Below, piece after piece: positions 1 through 5,267 of a stretch of DNA of 5,267 bases. Origin of the DNA: CAYMJK01 sp043101635 (GTDB taxonomy: Bacteria > Planctomycetota > Phycisphaerae > Phycisphaerales > UBA1924); the NCBI GenBank assembly GCA_043101635.1, contig JBICIE010000240.1, positions 1 to 5,267 on the forward strand. The letters run 5' to 3'. The notes under the pieces were generated by a model that had not been told where the DNA came from, searched no databases, and saw nothing but the letters and a program-made list of their open reading frames with translations. The position numbers and the translations under genes are program-made. Within the stretch, counting starts at the first letter, position 1; every line of letters begins with the position of its first letter.

Positions 1-761
1 CTTCCGATCTGCTCGATCCAAATGTTCGCGCCGAACGAATCAAACTTCGCGAGTAACGCGTCATTGCCTCCAGCTCTGGGCCCTCCAAGATCGCCTTCCG
101 TGTACCCACAGACGTAGACGTTGCCCGAATCATCAATGGCCACTCCGCCGGCTGAGTCCCAGTGAGCACTACCAATCTGGCTGATCCAGATCATCTTGCC
201 AGTAGTGTCGAACTTGGCAGCGTATGCGTCGCGATCAGGATCAACCGCCATGCTTCCACTGACAATCGCATTACCCGCCGCGTCCAGCACAACCTCCCCG
301 CCGTAGCAGAACGATGCAGGTGCGCCATACTGAGTAATCCACTGCACGGCGCCGGATGAGTCGAATTTGGCAAGGAACGCGTCAGTTTTGCCCGTCATCC
401 CGCCAAGGTCACCCTTCGTGTGACCAGAGAAGTAGATGTTGCCTGCCGTGTCAACATCCACGCCGATCCCAAAGTCATCCTCCGTGGTACCGAACTGCTG
501 CACCCAAACAAAGCTCCCGTCCGCGTCGAACTTAGCCAGGAACGCATCCCATCCTCCAAGGCGTGCGCTACCAAGGACGCCGTCTGTCTCGCCGCCAACG
601 TACACATTGCCAGTGCTGTCGACGGCCATTTCATAGCTGAATTCTGCGCCCGGACTACCGATCTCAGTGAGCCAGATGATGTCATACGGGTCTTCTGCCG
701 CGACGGGTGTCGTGATAGCTGCCGCAGTGGCTGTCAGGGTGATTGCATGCAAATACTTCAT
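1..761 (-). CDS. Secreted SBBP (beta-propeller) repeat protein, N-terminal part, C-terminus beyond window
   Basis: The reverse strand is open from an ATG at 761-759 to the left edge (253 complete codons, no stop), so the gene is 3'-truncated by the window. The start is supported by a strong Shine-Dalgarno sequence, GGAAGGAG (775-768), 6 nt upstream. Residues 1-22 look like a Sec signal peptide: a Lys near the start, a hydrophobic Ala/Thr-rich stretch, and a V-A-A site before Glu-Asp. Four repeats of about 45-55 residues follow (about 46-91, 101-145, 156-197, 206-253). Each has the pattern D-x-x-GN-(V/I)-Y-(V/F)-x-G-x-T, then (D)A-(F/L/Y)-(L/A)-AKFD-x-x-G, then W-(I/V)-x-Q-(I/F/Y)-G. This matches the SBBP beta-propeller family, whose members are usually exported or cell-surface proteins that act as binding scaffolds; no enzymatic motif is visible. 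The third repeat is degenerate in its GNVYV strand. G+C is lower than in the kinase domain (57% counted over 361-420). The specific function is unknown. Confidence 0.9.
   Translation of the reverse strand, partial: MKYLHAITLTATAAAITTPVAAEDPYDIIWLTEIGSPGAEFSYEMAVDSTGNVYVGGETDGVLGSARLGGWDAFLAKFDADGSFVWVQQFGTTEDDFGIGVDVDTAGNIYFSGHTKGDLGGMTGKTDAFLAKFDSSGAVQWITQYGAPASFCYGGEVVLDAAGNAIVSGSMAVDPDRDAYAAKFDTTGKMIWISQIGSAHWDSAGGVAIDDSGNVYVCGYTEGDLGGPRAGGNDALLAKFDSFGANIWIEQIG
3..626 (-). repeat. Four tandem SBBP-type protein repeats
   Basis: The repeats are visible in the translation, and the DNA copies have diverged. The units align on GNVYVGGETDG, GNIYFSGHTKGD, GNAIVSGS and GNVYVCGYTEGD, followed by the AKFD and W-x-x-Q-x-G landmarks. 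The fourth unit runs to the window edge and the array probably continues beyond it. Confidence 0.85.
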
Positions 762-767
762 GGCTTG

Positions 768-775
768 CTCCTTCC
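768..775 (-). promoter_or_regulatory. Ribosome binding site of the SBBP-repeat gene
   Basis: GGAAGGAG on the minus strand lies 6 nt before the ATG at 761-759. It fixes the start of this gene. Another ATG at 780-778 is out of frame with it. Confidence 0.8.
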
Positions 776-926
776 GTCATATCGAACCGTGATTCCGCGC
801 CGTGGACACCGTTGCCGTCCCAGTGCAGTCAAGTGATCGCGTGTGAGCGAGATGTGGACGCGCTCTTTGCGCGCCGACGGCTCGGGGCCAAAGCGCGACG
901 CGATAGGGGAATCCGCCCCCATTTTG

Positions 927-940
927 CTTCGGTGAAGATC
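927..940. repeat. Copy 1 of direct repeat CTTCNGTGAAGATC
   Basis: This copy reads CTTCGGTGAAGATC. It contains a small dyad, CTTC-3 nt-GAAG, and recurs with one mismatch at 1040-1053. It could be an operator half of the divergent promoter region, but this is only a pattern observation. Confidence 0.3.
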
Positions 941-1039
941 CGGCCGTTGCCCTCGGGGTCTTCATGGCGGAGCCCTCCGGGGCGTCCTGGCGCCCTGCTC
1001 CATCCTCAATGGCGCGCCTGCGCGGCCGTTCTTACACCA

Positions 1040-1053
1040 CTTCTGTGAAGATC
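1040..1053. repeat. Copy 2 of direct repeat CTTCNGTGAAGATC
   Basis: This copy reads CTTCTGTGAAGATC, matching 13 of 14 positions of the copy at 927-940, and lies 113 bp further on. The CTTC/GAAG dyad is kept, and the single difference falls in the 3-nt centre. Confidence 0.3.
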
Positions 1054-1259
1054 GCGATGTGCACGAGCCGCCGCGTCTCGGCTCGTCGCGCGGCCGTGGA
1101 GGCCGCCCCGACGCCGCCCGGCGGACCTAGCCTGCACTGCTCGAGGGACGACCAGAACGAGCGAGGGACTGACCGTGCGTTGCAGCAGGCAATGCCGACG
1201 AGCGGTTGGGCGAACCCTGATCCATCACTGCGCGCTCACGACCGCGGCAGTGCGCTGCC

Positions 1260-1273
1260 CGGGCGATCGCCCG
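1260..1273. promoter_or_regulatory. Perfect 14-bp palindrome upstream of the kinase gene
   Basis: CGGGCGATCGCCCG is fully self-complementary and ends 40 bp before the kinase ATG. It is a candidate dimeric-regulator operator. As RNA in the leader it could form only a short hairpin, because the dyad has no natural loop. Neither role is shown by the sequence alone, and GC-rich palindromes can arise by chance in such DNA. Confidence 0.3.
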
Positions 1274-1313
1274 CTGCGCTACGCCATCGCCGCATTCCGA
1301 TGGGGGACACGCC

Positions 1314-4094
1314 ATGAACGAGTGCCTGACGGATGAGGAGATCGAGGGGCTGCTCGAGGAGACGCTCTCAGCCAACCACCGATTGGAACTGGAGCGACAT
1401 CTGTGTGACTGCCACGCCTGCCAGGTGCGGGTGGAGCAGGGCCGGGCGGATCAGCAACTTGTGGCGCGGCTGCGCGATGCCCGCGGGCTGAGCGCCGGCT
1501 CAGCCATGGCGGCGCCCGGCGCCGGGCTGCTGGACGGGTCGTACTGGATCGAGCAGCCGGGCGCGGCCATCGGGCGCTACACGCTGGTCTCCCGGCTCGG
1601 CGAGGGGGGCATGGGGCAGGTCTGGCTGGCCGAGCAGACCGAGCCGGTGCGCCGGCAGGTCGCCCTGAAGATCATGAAGCCGGGCCTGGACTCGGCGCAG
1701 GCCCTCAGCCGCTTCGAGCAGGAGCGCCAGGCTCTGGCCCTGATGGATCATCCCGGCATCGAGAAGATCTTCGACGCGGGCATGACCGAACGCGGCCGGC
1801 CCTACTTCGTCAGCGAGTACGTCCCGGGCCCGTCGATCACCGCGTACTGCGACGAGCAGCGCCTGACGATCGAGCAGCGGCTCGAACTGTTCATGGAGGT
1901 CTGCGACGCGGTGCAGCACGCCCACCAGAAGGGCGTGATCCACCGGGACCTGAAGCCGTCGAACATCCTGACGGCGGCGCACAACGGCACGGCGGTCCCC
2001 AAGGTGATCGACTTCGGCATCGCCAAGGCGCTGGAGGCGGGCCTGACGGAGCAGACGCTGTACACCGAGCAGGGCCAGCTCATCGGCACCCCGGCGTACA
2101 TGAGCCCGGAGCAGGCTGGGCAGACTGCTGACCGGGTCGACACCCGGATGGATGTCTACGCCCTGGGGGCGCTGCTGTACGAGCTGCTGTGCGGGCGCAT
2201 GCCAATCGAGGCCAGCGAGCTGCGCAGCGCTGGAATCGAGGAAGTGCGGCGGCGGATCCGCGAGGTCGAGCCGCCGCGGCCGAGCGCGCGCCTGCGCGCC
2301 CAGGAGTCGTCTAAAGCCGGCGAGGTGGCCCAGCGCCGCAGCGCCAGCGTCAGCGGCCTGCTGCGCGCCCTGCGCGGCGATCTGGACTGGATCACCATGA
2401 AGGCGATGGAGAAGGATCCGGCCCGCCGGTACGCCTCGGCCCACGAGCTTGCCGCGGACATCCGGCGCCACCTGGCCCACGAGCCGGTCATCGCCGGCCC
2501 GCCGACTGCGCGATACCGCATCCGCAAGTTCATCCGCCGGCATCGGGTTGGCGTGGGCGTGGCGACGGGCTTCCTCATGCTGATCACAGCCGCGGCGGTC
2601 GGACTGGGGCTGCTGTACCGGGAGGCTGACAGGCAGTGGCACGCAGCGGAGATGGCCCGGGACCAGGCCCAGGTGGTCGCCGAGTTCCACTCCTCGATGC
2701 TGGGCGAGACCGACGCCAAAGGCATGGGTCTAGCGATCGTCGACAGCTTCGAAGAGCGCATCCGCGCTGCCATGGCGGACCGGTACGAGGATCCCGCGGA
2801 GCTTGACCAGTTCATGCATGACTGGCGCCAGCAGACCCTGCGGGCCGGCCCGACCAACGTGGCCCTGTCGGTGCTGGACGAGTTCGTGCTGGCCAAGGCG
2901 GCCAAGGCGATCGAGACCAACTTCGCTGACCAGCCGCTCATCCGCGCGGCCCTGCAGCAGGCGCTTGCCAACACCTATCGCGATGTTGGCCTCTATGAGA
3001 CTGCAATGCCGCTGCAGGAAGCGGCGCTTGCGACGCGGTGTGAAGTGCTCGGCCGCGATCACCTGGACACGTTGGACTCAATGAGCGAGATGGGTGTACT
3101 GCTCTACTGGCAAAGCAGATATGACGAGGCACTCCCCTATCTGCGAGAATCACTTAGAGGTCATCGGCGCATACAAGGAGATGATCATCCCGATACTCTG
3201 AATGTGGTTGGTAACATGGGAACCTTACTGCAGGCGCTCGGCGACGTCGACGGATCATTGAACCATCTGGAAGAGGCGCTTGTGGGAAGGCGTCGCGTAT
3301 TGGGCAACGATGATGAAGAGACGATTGCTGCGATTGGTGAGATGGGATCCATGCTTCTGAGAATGAAGCGAAACGACGAGGCCTTGGCCCTGTTTCGTGA
3401 GGGAATTGAAGCAAGTCGACGAGTATTGGGTGACGATCATCAGAAGACGTTGACACTCCTGGCCAACACGGGCTTGGTACTCCACTTCATGGGAGAGGAT
3501 GATCAGGCGGTCGCACATCTTGGCGAAGCGTTGGATGGATTCCGGCGTGTCCTTGGAGATCATCACCTAGACACACTCATCACTACGAACATGATGGGCT
3601 TCATTCTGACGGAAATGCATAGATTCAGCGAGGCAGAAGCATACTGCCGCGCTGCCGTTGAGGGGAAACGCCAGGTGCTTGGAGACGACCATCTAGACAC
3701 GCTGATCGCGATCAATAACCTTGGCAGGCTACTCCGTAAAATGGGACGACTGTCTGAGGCGGAGACGCTCGGCGCCGAAGCAGTTCGTGGGGCGCGCGCT
3801 AGATTCGCCCCAACACATGATTTCCGTGTTGCCGCGACATGGCAGTATGGGATCTCCTTGACTTCACTGCGGAGGTTTGCGGAGGCGGAGGAAGCGCTAT
3901 TGGAAGCCTATTCTGGCGCTGTGGCACGAACTCATGGCCGTCCAGATCATCCAGCCGTGGGCCAATACTGCCAGGCCGTGATCGACCTATACAGCGCCTG
4001 GGACGCCGCCGAACCGGACCAAGGCTACGACCTCAAGGCCGCCGAGTGGCGCGCAAAACTGCCGCCGGCCGAAGACTCAGAGCAGATCCAGTAG
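1314..4094 (+). CDS. Transmembrane Ser/Thr protein kinase with N-terminal zf-HC2-like motif and C-terminal TPR array
   Basis: This is a 926-residue Hanks-type kinase. ATG 1314 follows a GGGGGA purine run about 6 nt upstream. Residues 1-40 resemble the anti-sigma zinc-finger type: H29-x3-C33-x2-C36, with C31 nearby. The kinase domain starts at about residue 87 and runs to about 390. It shows the glycine loop GEGGMG (96-101), VALK Lys119, Glu137 in FEQERQ, HRD 210-212 with Lys214 and Asn217, DFG 233-235, GTPAYMSPEQ (258-267) and DVYALG Asp280. All catalytic residues are present, so it should be active. Basic residues (RKFIRRHR) precede a single membrane helix at about 412-434, which predicts a cytoplasmic kinase and an external C-terminus. 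After a linker, TPR units with 42-residue spacing run from about 543 to 870. This matches the large planctomycete kinase/TPR fusions. It presumably phosphorylates cytoplasmic proteins in response to an external signal; substrates are unknown. Codon usage changes sharply at the TPR part. The stop lies 7 nt from that of the convergent sigma gene. Confidence 0.95.
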   Translation: MNECLTDEEIEGLLEETLSANHRLELERHLCDCHACQVRVEQGRADQQLVARLRDARGLSAGSAMAAPGAGLLDGSYWIEQPGAAIGRYTLVSRLGEGGMGQVWLAEQTEPVRRQVALKIMKPGLDSAQALSRFEQERQALALMDHPGIEKIFDAGMTERGRPYFVSEYVPGPSITAYCDEQRLTIEQRLELFMEVCDAVQHAHQKGVIHRDLKPSNILTAAHNGTAVPKVIDFGIAKALEAGLTEQTLYTEQGQLIGTPAYMSPEQAGQTADRVDTRMDVYALGALLYELLCGRMPIEASELRSAGIEEVRRRIREVEPPRPSARLRAQESSKAGEVAQRRSASVSGLLRALRGDLDWITMKAMEKDPARRYASAHELAADIRRHLAHEPVIAGPPTARYRIRKFIRRHRVGVGVATGFLMLITAAAVGLGLLYREADRQWHAAEMARDQAQVVAEFHSSMLGETDAKGMGLAIVDSFEERIRAAMADRYEDPAELDQFMHDWRQQTLRAGPTNVALSVLDEFVLAKAAKAIETNFADQPLIRAALQQALANTYRDVGLYETAMPLQEAALATRCEVLGRDHLDTLDSMSEMGVLLYWQSRYDEALPYLRESLRGHRRIQGDDHPDTLNVVGNMGTLLQALGDVDGSLNHLEEALVGRRRVLGNDDEETIAAIGEMGSMLLRMKRNDEALALFREGIEASRRVLGDDHQKTLTLLANTGLVLHFMGEDDQAVAHLGEALDGFRRVLGDHHLDTLITTNMMGFILTEMHRFSEAEAYCRAAVEGKRQVLGDDHLDTLIAINNLGRLLRKMGRLSEAETLGAEAVRGARARFAPTHDFRVAATWQYGISLTSLRRFAEAEEALLEAYSGAVARTHGRPDHPAVGQYCQAVIDLYSAWDAAEPDQGYDLKAAEWRAKLPPAEDSEQIQ
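2940..3925 (+). repeat. Array of 42-residue TPR units (kinesin-light-chain type) in the kinase C-terminus
   Basis: The inter-unit motif (R/Q)-V-L-G-D-D-H-x-D-T-L recurs with its central Asp or equivalent at residues 582, 624, 666, 708, 750, 792 and 834, an exact period of 42. Between the motifs, G-x-L-L, a (R/D)-x-x-EA-type turn and (E)A(L/V)-x-x-(R)R complete the two helices. The third junction (GNDDEETI) and the last (APTHDFRV) are degenerate. TPR arrays of this kind bind peptides or proteins, so this is the probable sensor part of the kinase, and it is predicted to lie outside the cytoplasmic membrane. Confidence 0.88.
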
Positions 4095-4101
4095 CGACTG
4101 A

Positions 4102-4698
4102 TCAACCCGTGCATTCGATCTGCTCGCTCAACTCACGGATGCGGGCCAGGATCCGGCTCTTCACGACATACAGGCTATTGGTCGTCATTCCCAGGTCGGT
4201 GGCGACCACCTCGGCCGGGCGCCCGTTGAGCACGTACTCCTCGAAGGCGCGCAGCGAGCGATCCTCGAACTCGTGACGCACCAGCGTGCGGCAGAGCGCC
4301 AGGATGTGCCGCTCCCATTCCTCATCCCAGGCCGCATCCGGCGACTCCGGGTCTGGCACGCTCTGCAGCGCTGCGGTCTTGCCCTCGAACTGGACGGGCC
4401 TGATCTGATGGCCAAGCTCCGCGAGCCGCCTGGAGATCCGCCGGCGGGCAAAGCCGCCGAGCCAGTGGCGCAGCCGCCCGCGCGTCCGGTCGTACTGGCC
4501 CGCCTGGTACGCATGGGCGAAGTCCGCCAGCGTTTCCTGGGCGACATCCTCGGCATCGGCGTCCTGCAGGCCGTGCCGGCGGGCGTAGGCCATGATCAGC
4601 GGCTGATAGCGTTCGACGAAGGCGCCCCAGACCCGCGTGTTGTGGGGGTCCTGAAGCCCCTCCAGCAGCGTTGTCCCCGTCCGCGTCGAGTCGGACAT
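4102..4698 (-). CDS. ECF-type RNA polymerase sigma factor (sigma-70 family)
   Basis: This is a 198-residue protein, the usual size for an extracytoplasmic-function sigma factor. Region sigma-2 spans about residues 20-92, with the conserved core-binding helix DAEDVAQETL (48-57) and a basic/aromatic stretch containing W79 and RRRISRR (85-91). A variable acidic linker rich in Pro, Asp and Glu (about 105-128) leads to region sigma-4 at about 130-192, with a helix-turn-helix around VVATDLGMTTNSLYVVKSRI (164-183) that should contact the -35 element. ATG 4698-4696 is chosen because it begins the homologous part and has GGAG and GAGG purine runs 5-8 nt upstream. The frame stays open to about 5112, but that extension would read through the tRNA gene. 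The gene is convergent with the kinase gene and follows tRNA-Ser by 117 nt. It should direct RNA polymerase to a stress or envelope regulon; the target promoters are unknown. No separate anti-sigma gene is visible in the window. Confidence 0.93.
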   Translation of the reverse strand: MSDSTRTGTTLLEGLQDPHNTRVWGAFVERYQPLIMAYARRHGLQDADAEDVAQETLADFAHAYQAGQYDRTRGRLRHWLGGFARRRISRRLAELGHQIRPVQFEGKTAALQSVPDPESPDAAWDEEWERHILALCRTLVRHEFEDRSLRAFEEYVLNGRPAEVVATDLGMTTNSLYVVKSRILARIRELSEQIECTG

Positions 4699-4717
4699 GG
4701 TCCTCGCTCCGGAGGTA

Positions 4718-4723
4718 AGTGTA
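4718..4723 (-). promoter_or_regulatory. Possible -10 element for the sigma-factor gene
   Basis: TACACT on the minus strand lies about 20 nt upstream of the sigma ATG, leaving room for a very short leader with the ribosome binding site. No good TTGACA-like hexamer is seen 16-18 nt upstream. The same heptamer, TACACTT, precedes the tRNA gene. Confidence 0.3.
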
Positions 4724-4814
4724 TCAACGCCCTGCGACTCGGGAAGGGCGCGGCAGGGGCAGAGCCGGGCGTCAGCGTCAGGGCCGAGACCGGCGCGGCG
4801 TGTCTCTGGCGGAA

Positions 4815-4902
<88 letters not shown>

Positions 4903-4915
4903 GGAGTGGGCAGCA

Positions 4916-4921
4916 AGTGTA
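4916..4921 (-). promoter_or_regulatory. Probable -10 element of the tRNA-Ser gene
   Basis: TACACT on the minus strand ends 13 nt before the first base of the mature tRNA, a normal distance for a tRNA promoter with a leader of a few bases. The matching -35 position is GC-rich and a poor match to TTGACA. Confidence 0.45.
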
Positions 4922-5178
4922 GAGGGGTCCCCGGCCGTGCGTCCGCCGGGGGCGGCCGGCGAGTTCGGGCGCGTGCTCGTCGCCGGCGTAGCCATTGCGC
5001 CTGTCGATGCCGGTGAGGGTCGCCCAGCCCGTCTGCCCGAATGCGCCTGCCCTCCGAGCTGCCCCTTGAGCCAACAGTGGCGACGATGGTACTTGGTATG
5101 TCGAGGGACCATTCGCTCTCAGATACGAGTCCTCTGAATAATTGGGCGCAACCGGGCCGGCTTTTCAGGCGAATCTTT

Positions 5179-5203
5179 TGTGAGCGACGATGTTTGTCGC
5201 ACA
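5179..5203 (+). promoter_or_regulatory. Imperfect hairpin abutting the ribosome binding site of the rightmost gene
   Basis: TGTG-AG-CGAC (5179-5188) can pair with GTCGCACA (5196-5203) through 8 base pairs with a 2-nt AG bulge and a 7-nt loop. Alternatively, GCGAC pairs with GTCGC as 5 uninterrupted pairs. The 3' arm shares base 5203 with the AGGAGG ribosome binding site (5203-5208). It could be an operator dyad or an RNA structure that influences ribosome access; this is inference. Confidence 0.3.
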
Positions 5204-5208
5204 GGAGG
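5203..5208 (+). promoter_or_regulatory. Ribosome binding site of the rightmost gene
   Basis: A perfect AGGAGG lies 6 nt before ATG 5215. It favours this ATG over the adjacent in-frame GTG at 5212, which would be only 3 nt away. Confidence 0.75.
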
Positions 5209-5214
5209 CGCGTG

Positions 5215-5267
5215 ATGGCTGAGCGACGGAATCAGGATGCGGGGCTGCTGGATGCGATGATGGCCGA
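5215..5267 (+). CDS. Start of an unidentified protein gene, truncated by the window edge
   Basis: Only the first 17 codons are in the window (MAERRNQDAGLLDAMMA). The start is supported by a perfect AGGAGG at ideal spacing, and the short peptide is plausible as a soluble, cytoplasmic N-terminus: charged residues, then LLDAMMA, with no signal peptide. It is too short to assign to a family. It is transcribed away from the tRNA and sigma genes and so belongs to a separate unit. Confidence 0.65.
   Translation, partial: MAERRNQDAGLLDAMMA

Larger units (their letters stand above)
762..1313. other. Divergent intergenic region without a convincing gene
   Basis: About 550 bp lie between the divergent starts of the SBBP-repeat gene and the kinase gene. 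The open frames here have low-complexity Arg/Pro/Ala/Ser-rich translations with no recognisable domain. The largest plus-strand one (964-1317) has about 70% G+C at second codon positions by my count, far above a normal protein gene. The region should hold both promoters, but I see no convincing -35/-10 pair. A TTGACT on the minus strand (832-827) has no good -10 partner. Notable structure: a repeated CTTCNGTGAAGATC, a repeated CGAGGGAC, and a 14-bp palindrome, each reported separately. Confidence 0.7.
4903..5214. other. Intergenic region between tRNA-Ser and the rightmost gene
   Basis: About 310 bp separate two divergent transcription units. Next to the tRNA it carries a probable -10 element and a GC-rich block with two competing inverted repeats: CCGGCCG (4931-4937) with CGGCCGG (4953-4959), and CCGCC (4943-4947) with GGCGG (4951-4955). 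The right half is less GC-rich. It includes an AATAAT (5137-5142) that could be a -10 for the rightward gene, though no clear -35 is seen, and a hairpin just before the ribosome binding site. I see no protein-coding gene here. Confidence 0.6.

Noticed and set aside
420..836. Plus-strand frame of 138 codons over the SBBP region
   Set aside because: It is a shadow of the minus-strand SBBP gene, which has a signal peptide, regular repeats and a strong ribosome binding site.
964..1317. Plus-strand frame of 117 codons whose stop overlaps the kinase start as ATGA, suggesting translational coupling
   Set aside because: The translation is low-complexity Arg/Pro/Ser/Ala-rich with no domain. About 70% of second codon positions are G or C, far above a real protein gene, and there is no good ribosome binding site.
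1500..2690. Long minus-strand frame (396 codons) opposite the kinase domain
   Set aside because: It is an antisense shadow produced by the high G/C third positions of the kinase gene. The kinase frame has every conserved kinase motif.
2156..2974. Second long minus-strand frame (272 codons) opposite the kinase gene
   Set aside because: It overlaps both the kinase coding sequence and the other antisense frame, and its composition is Arg/Ser/Ala-rich with no recognisable domain.
4786..4806. GAGAC/GTCTC inverted repeat just downstream of the tRNA as a terminator
   Set aside because: The stem is only 5 bp with an 11-nt loop and there is no T-run after it, so it is not a credible intrinsic terminator.

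Overview
The window is high-GC bacterial DNA with strong third-position G/C bias in most coding stretches. It most resembles a planctomycete, possibly of the Phycisphaerae. This is inferred from three things: a large Ser/Thr kinase with an N-terminal zinc-finger-like segment, one membrane span and kinesin-light-chain-type TPRs; a small ECF-type sigma factor; and a secreted SBBP-repeat protein. No phylogenetic marker in the window settles the taxonomy.

Layout. (1) 1-761, minus strand: the 5' part of a secreted beta-propeller-repeat (SBBP) protein that runs off the left edge. (2) 762-1313: a divergent intergenic region of about 550 bp with no convincing gene, but with short repeats and a perfect 14-bp palindrome near the kinase start. 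(3) 1314-4094, plus strand: a 926-residue transmembrane Ser/Thr kinase with a zf-HC2-like N-terminus, a full kinase domain, one transmembrane helix and an external array of 42-residue TPR units. (4) 4102-4698, minus strand: an ECF-family sigma factor, tail to tail with the kinase and separated by only 7 nt. (5) 4816-4902, minus strand: tRNA-Ser(GGA) upstream of the sigma gene. (6) 4903-5214: an intergenic region with a probable tRNA promoter, GC-rich inverted repeats and a small hairpin beside a strong ribosome binding site. (7) 5215-5267, plus strand: the first 17 codons of an unidentified gene.

Working model (inference). The kinase could sense a protein or cell-envelope signal through its external TPR array and pass it to cytoplasmic targets. 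The neighbouring sigma factor is a plausible target, because planctomycete kinases of this type often lie beside ECF sigma genes and this kinase carries an anti-sigma-like zinc-binding motif. The convergent arrangement is less usual than a co-directional operon.

No clearly new system was found. The most notable signals are the abrupt codon-usage change inside the kinase gene where the TPR array begins, the convergent kinase/sigma pair, and an Illumina-adapter-like decamer exactly at the left edge.
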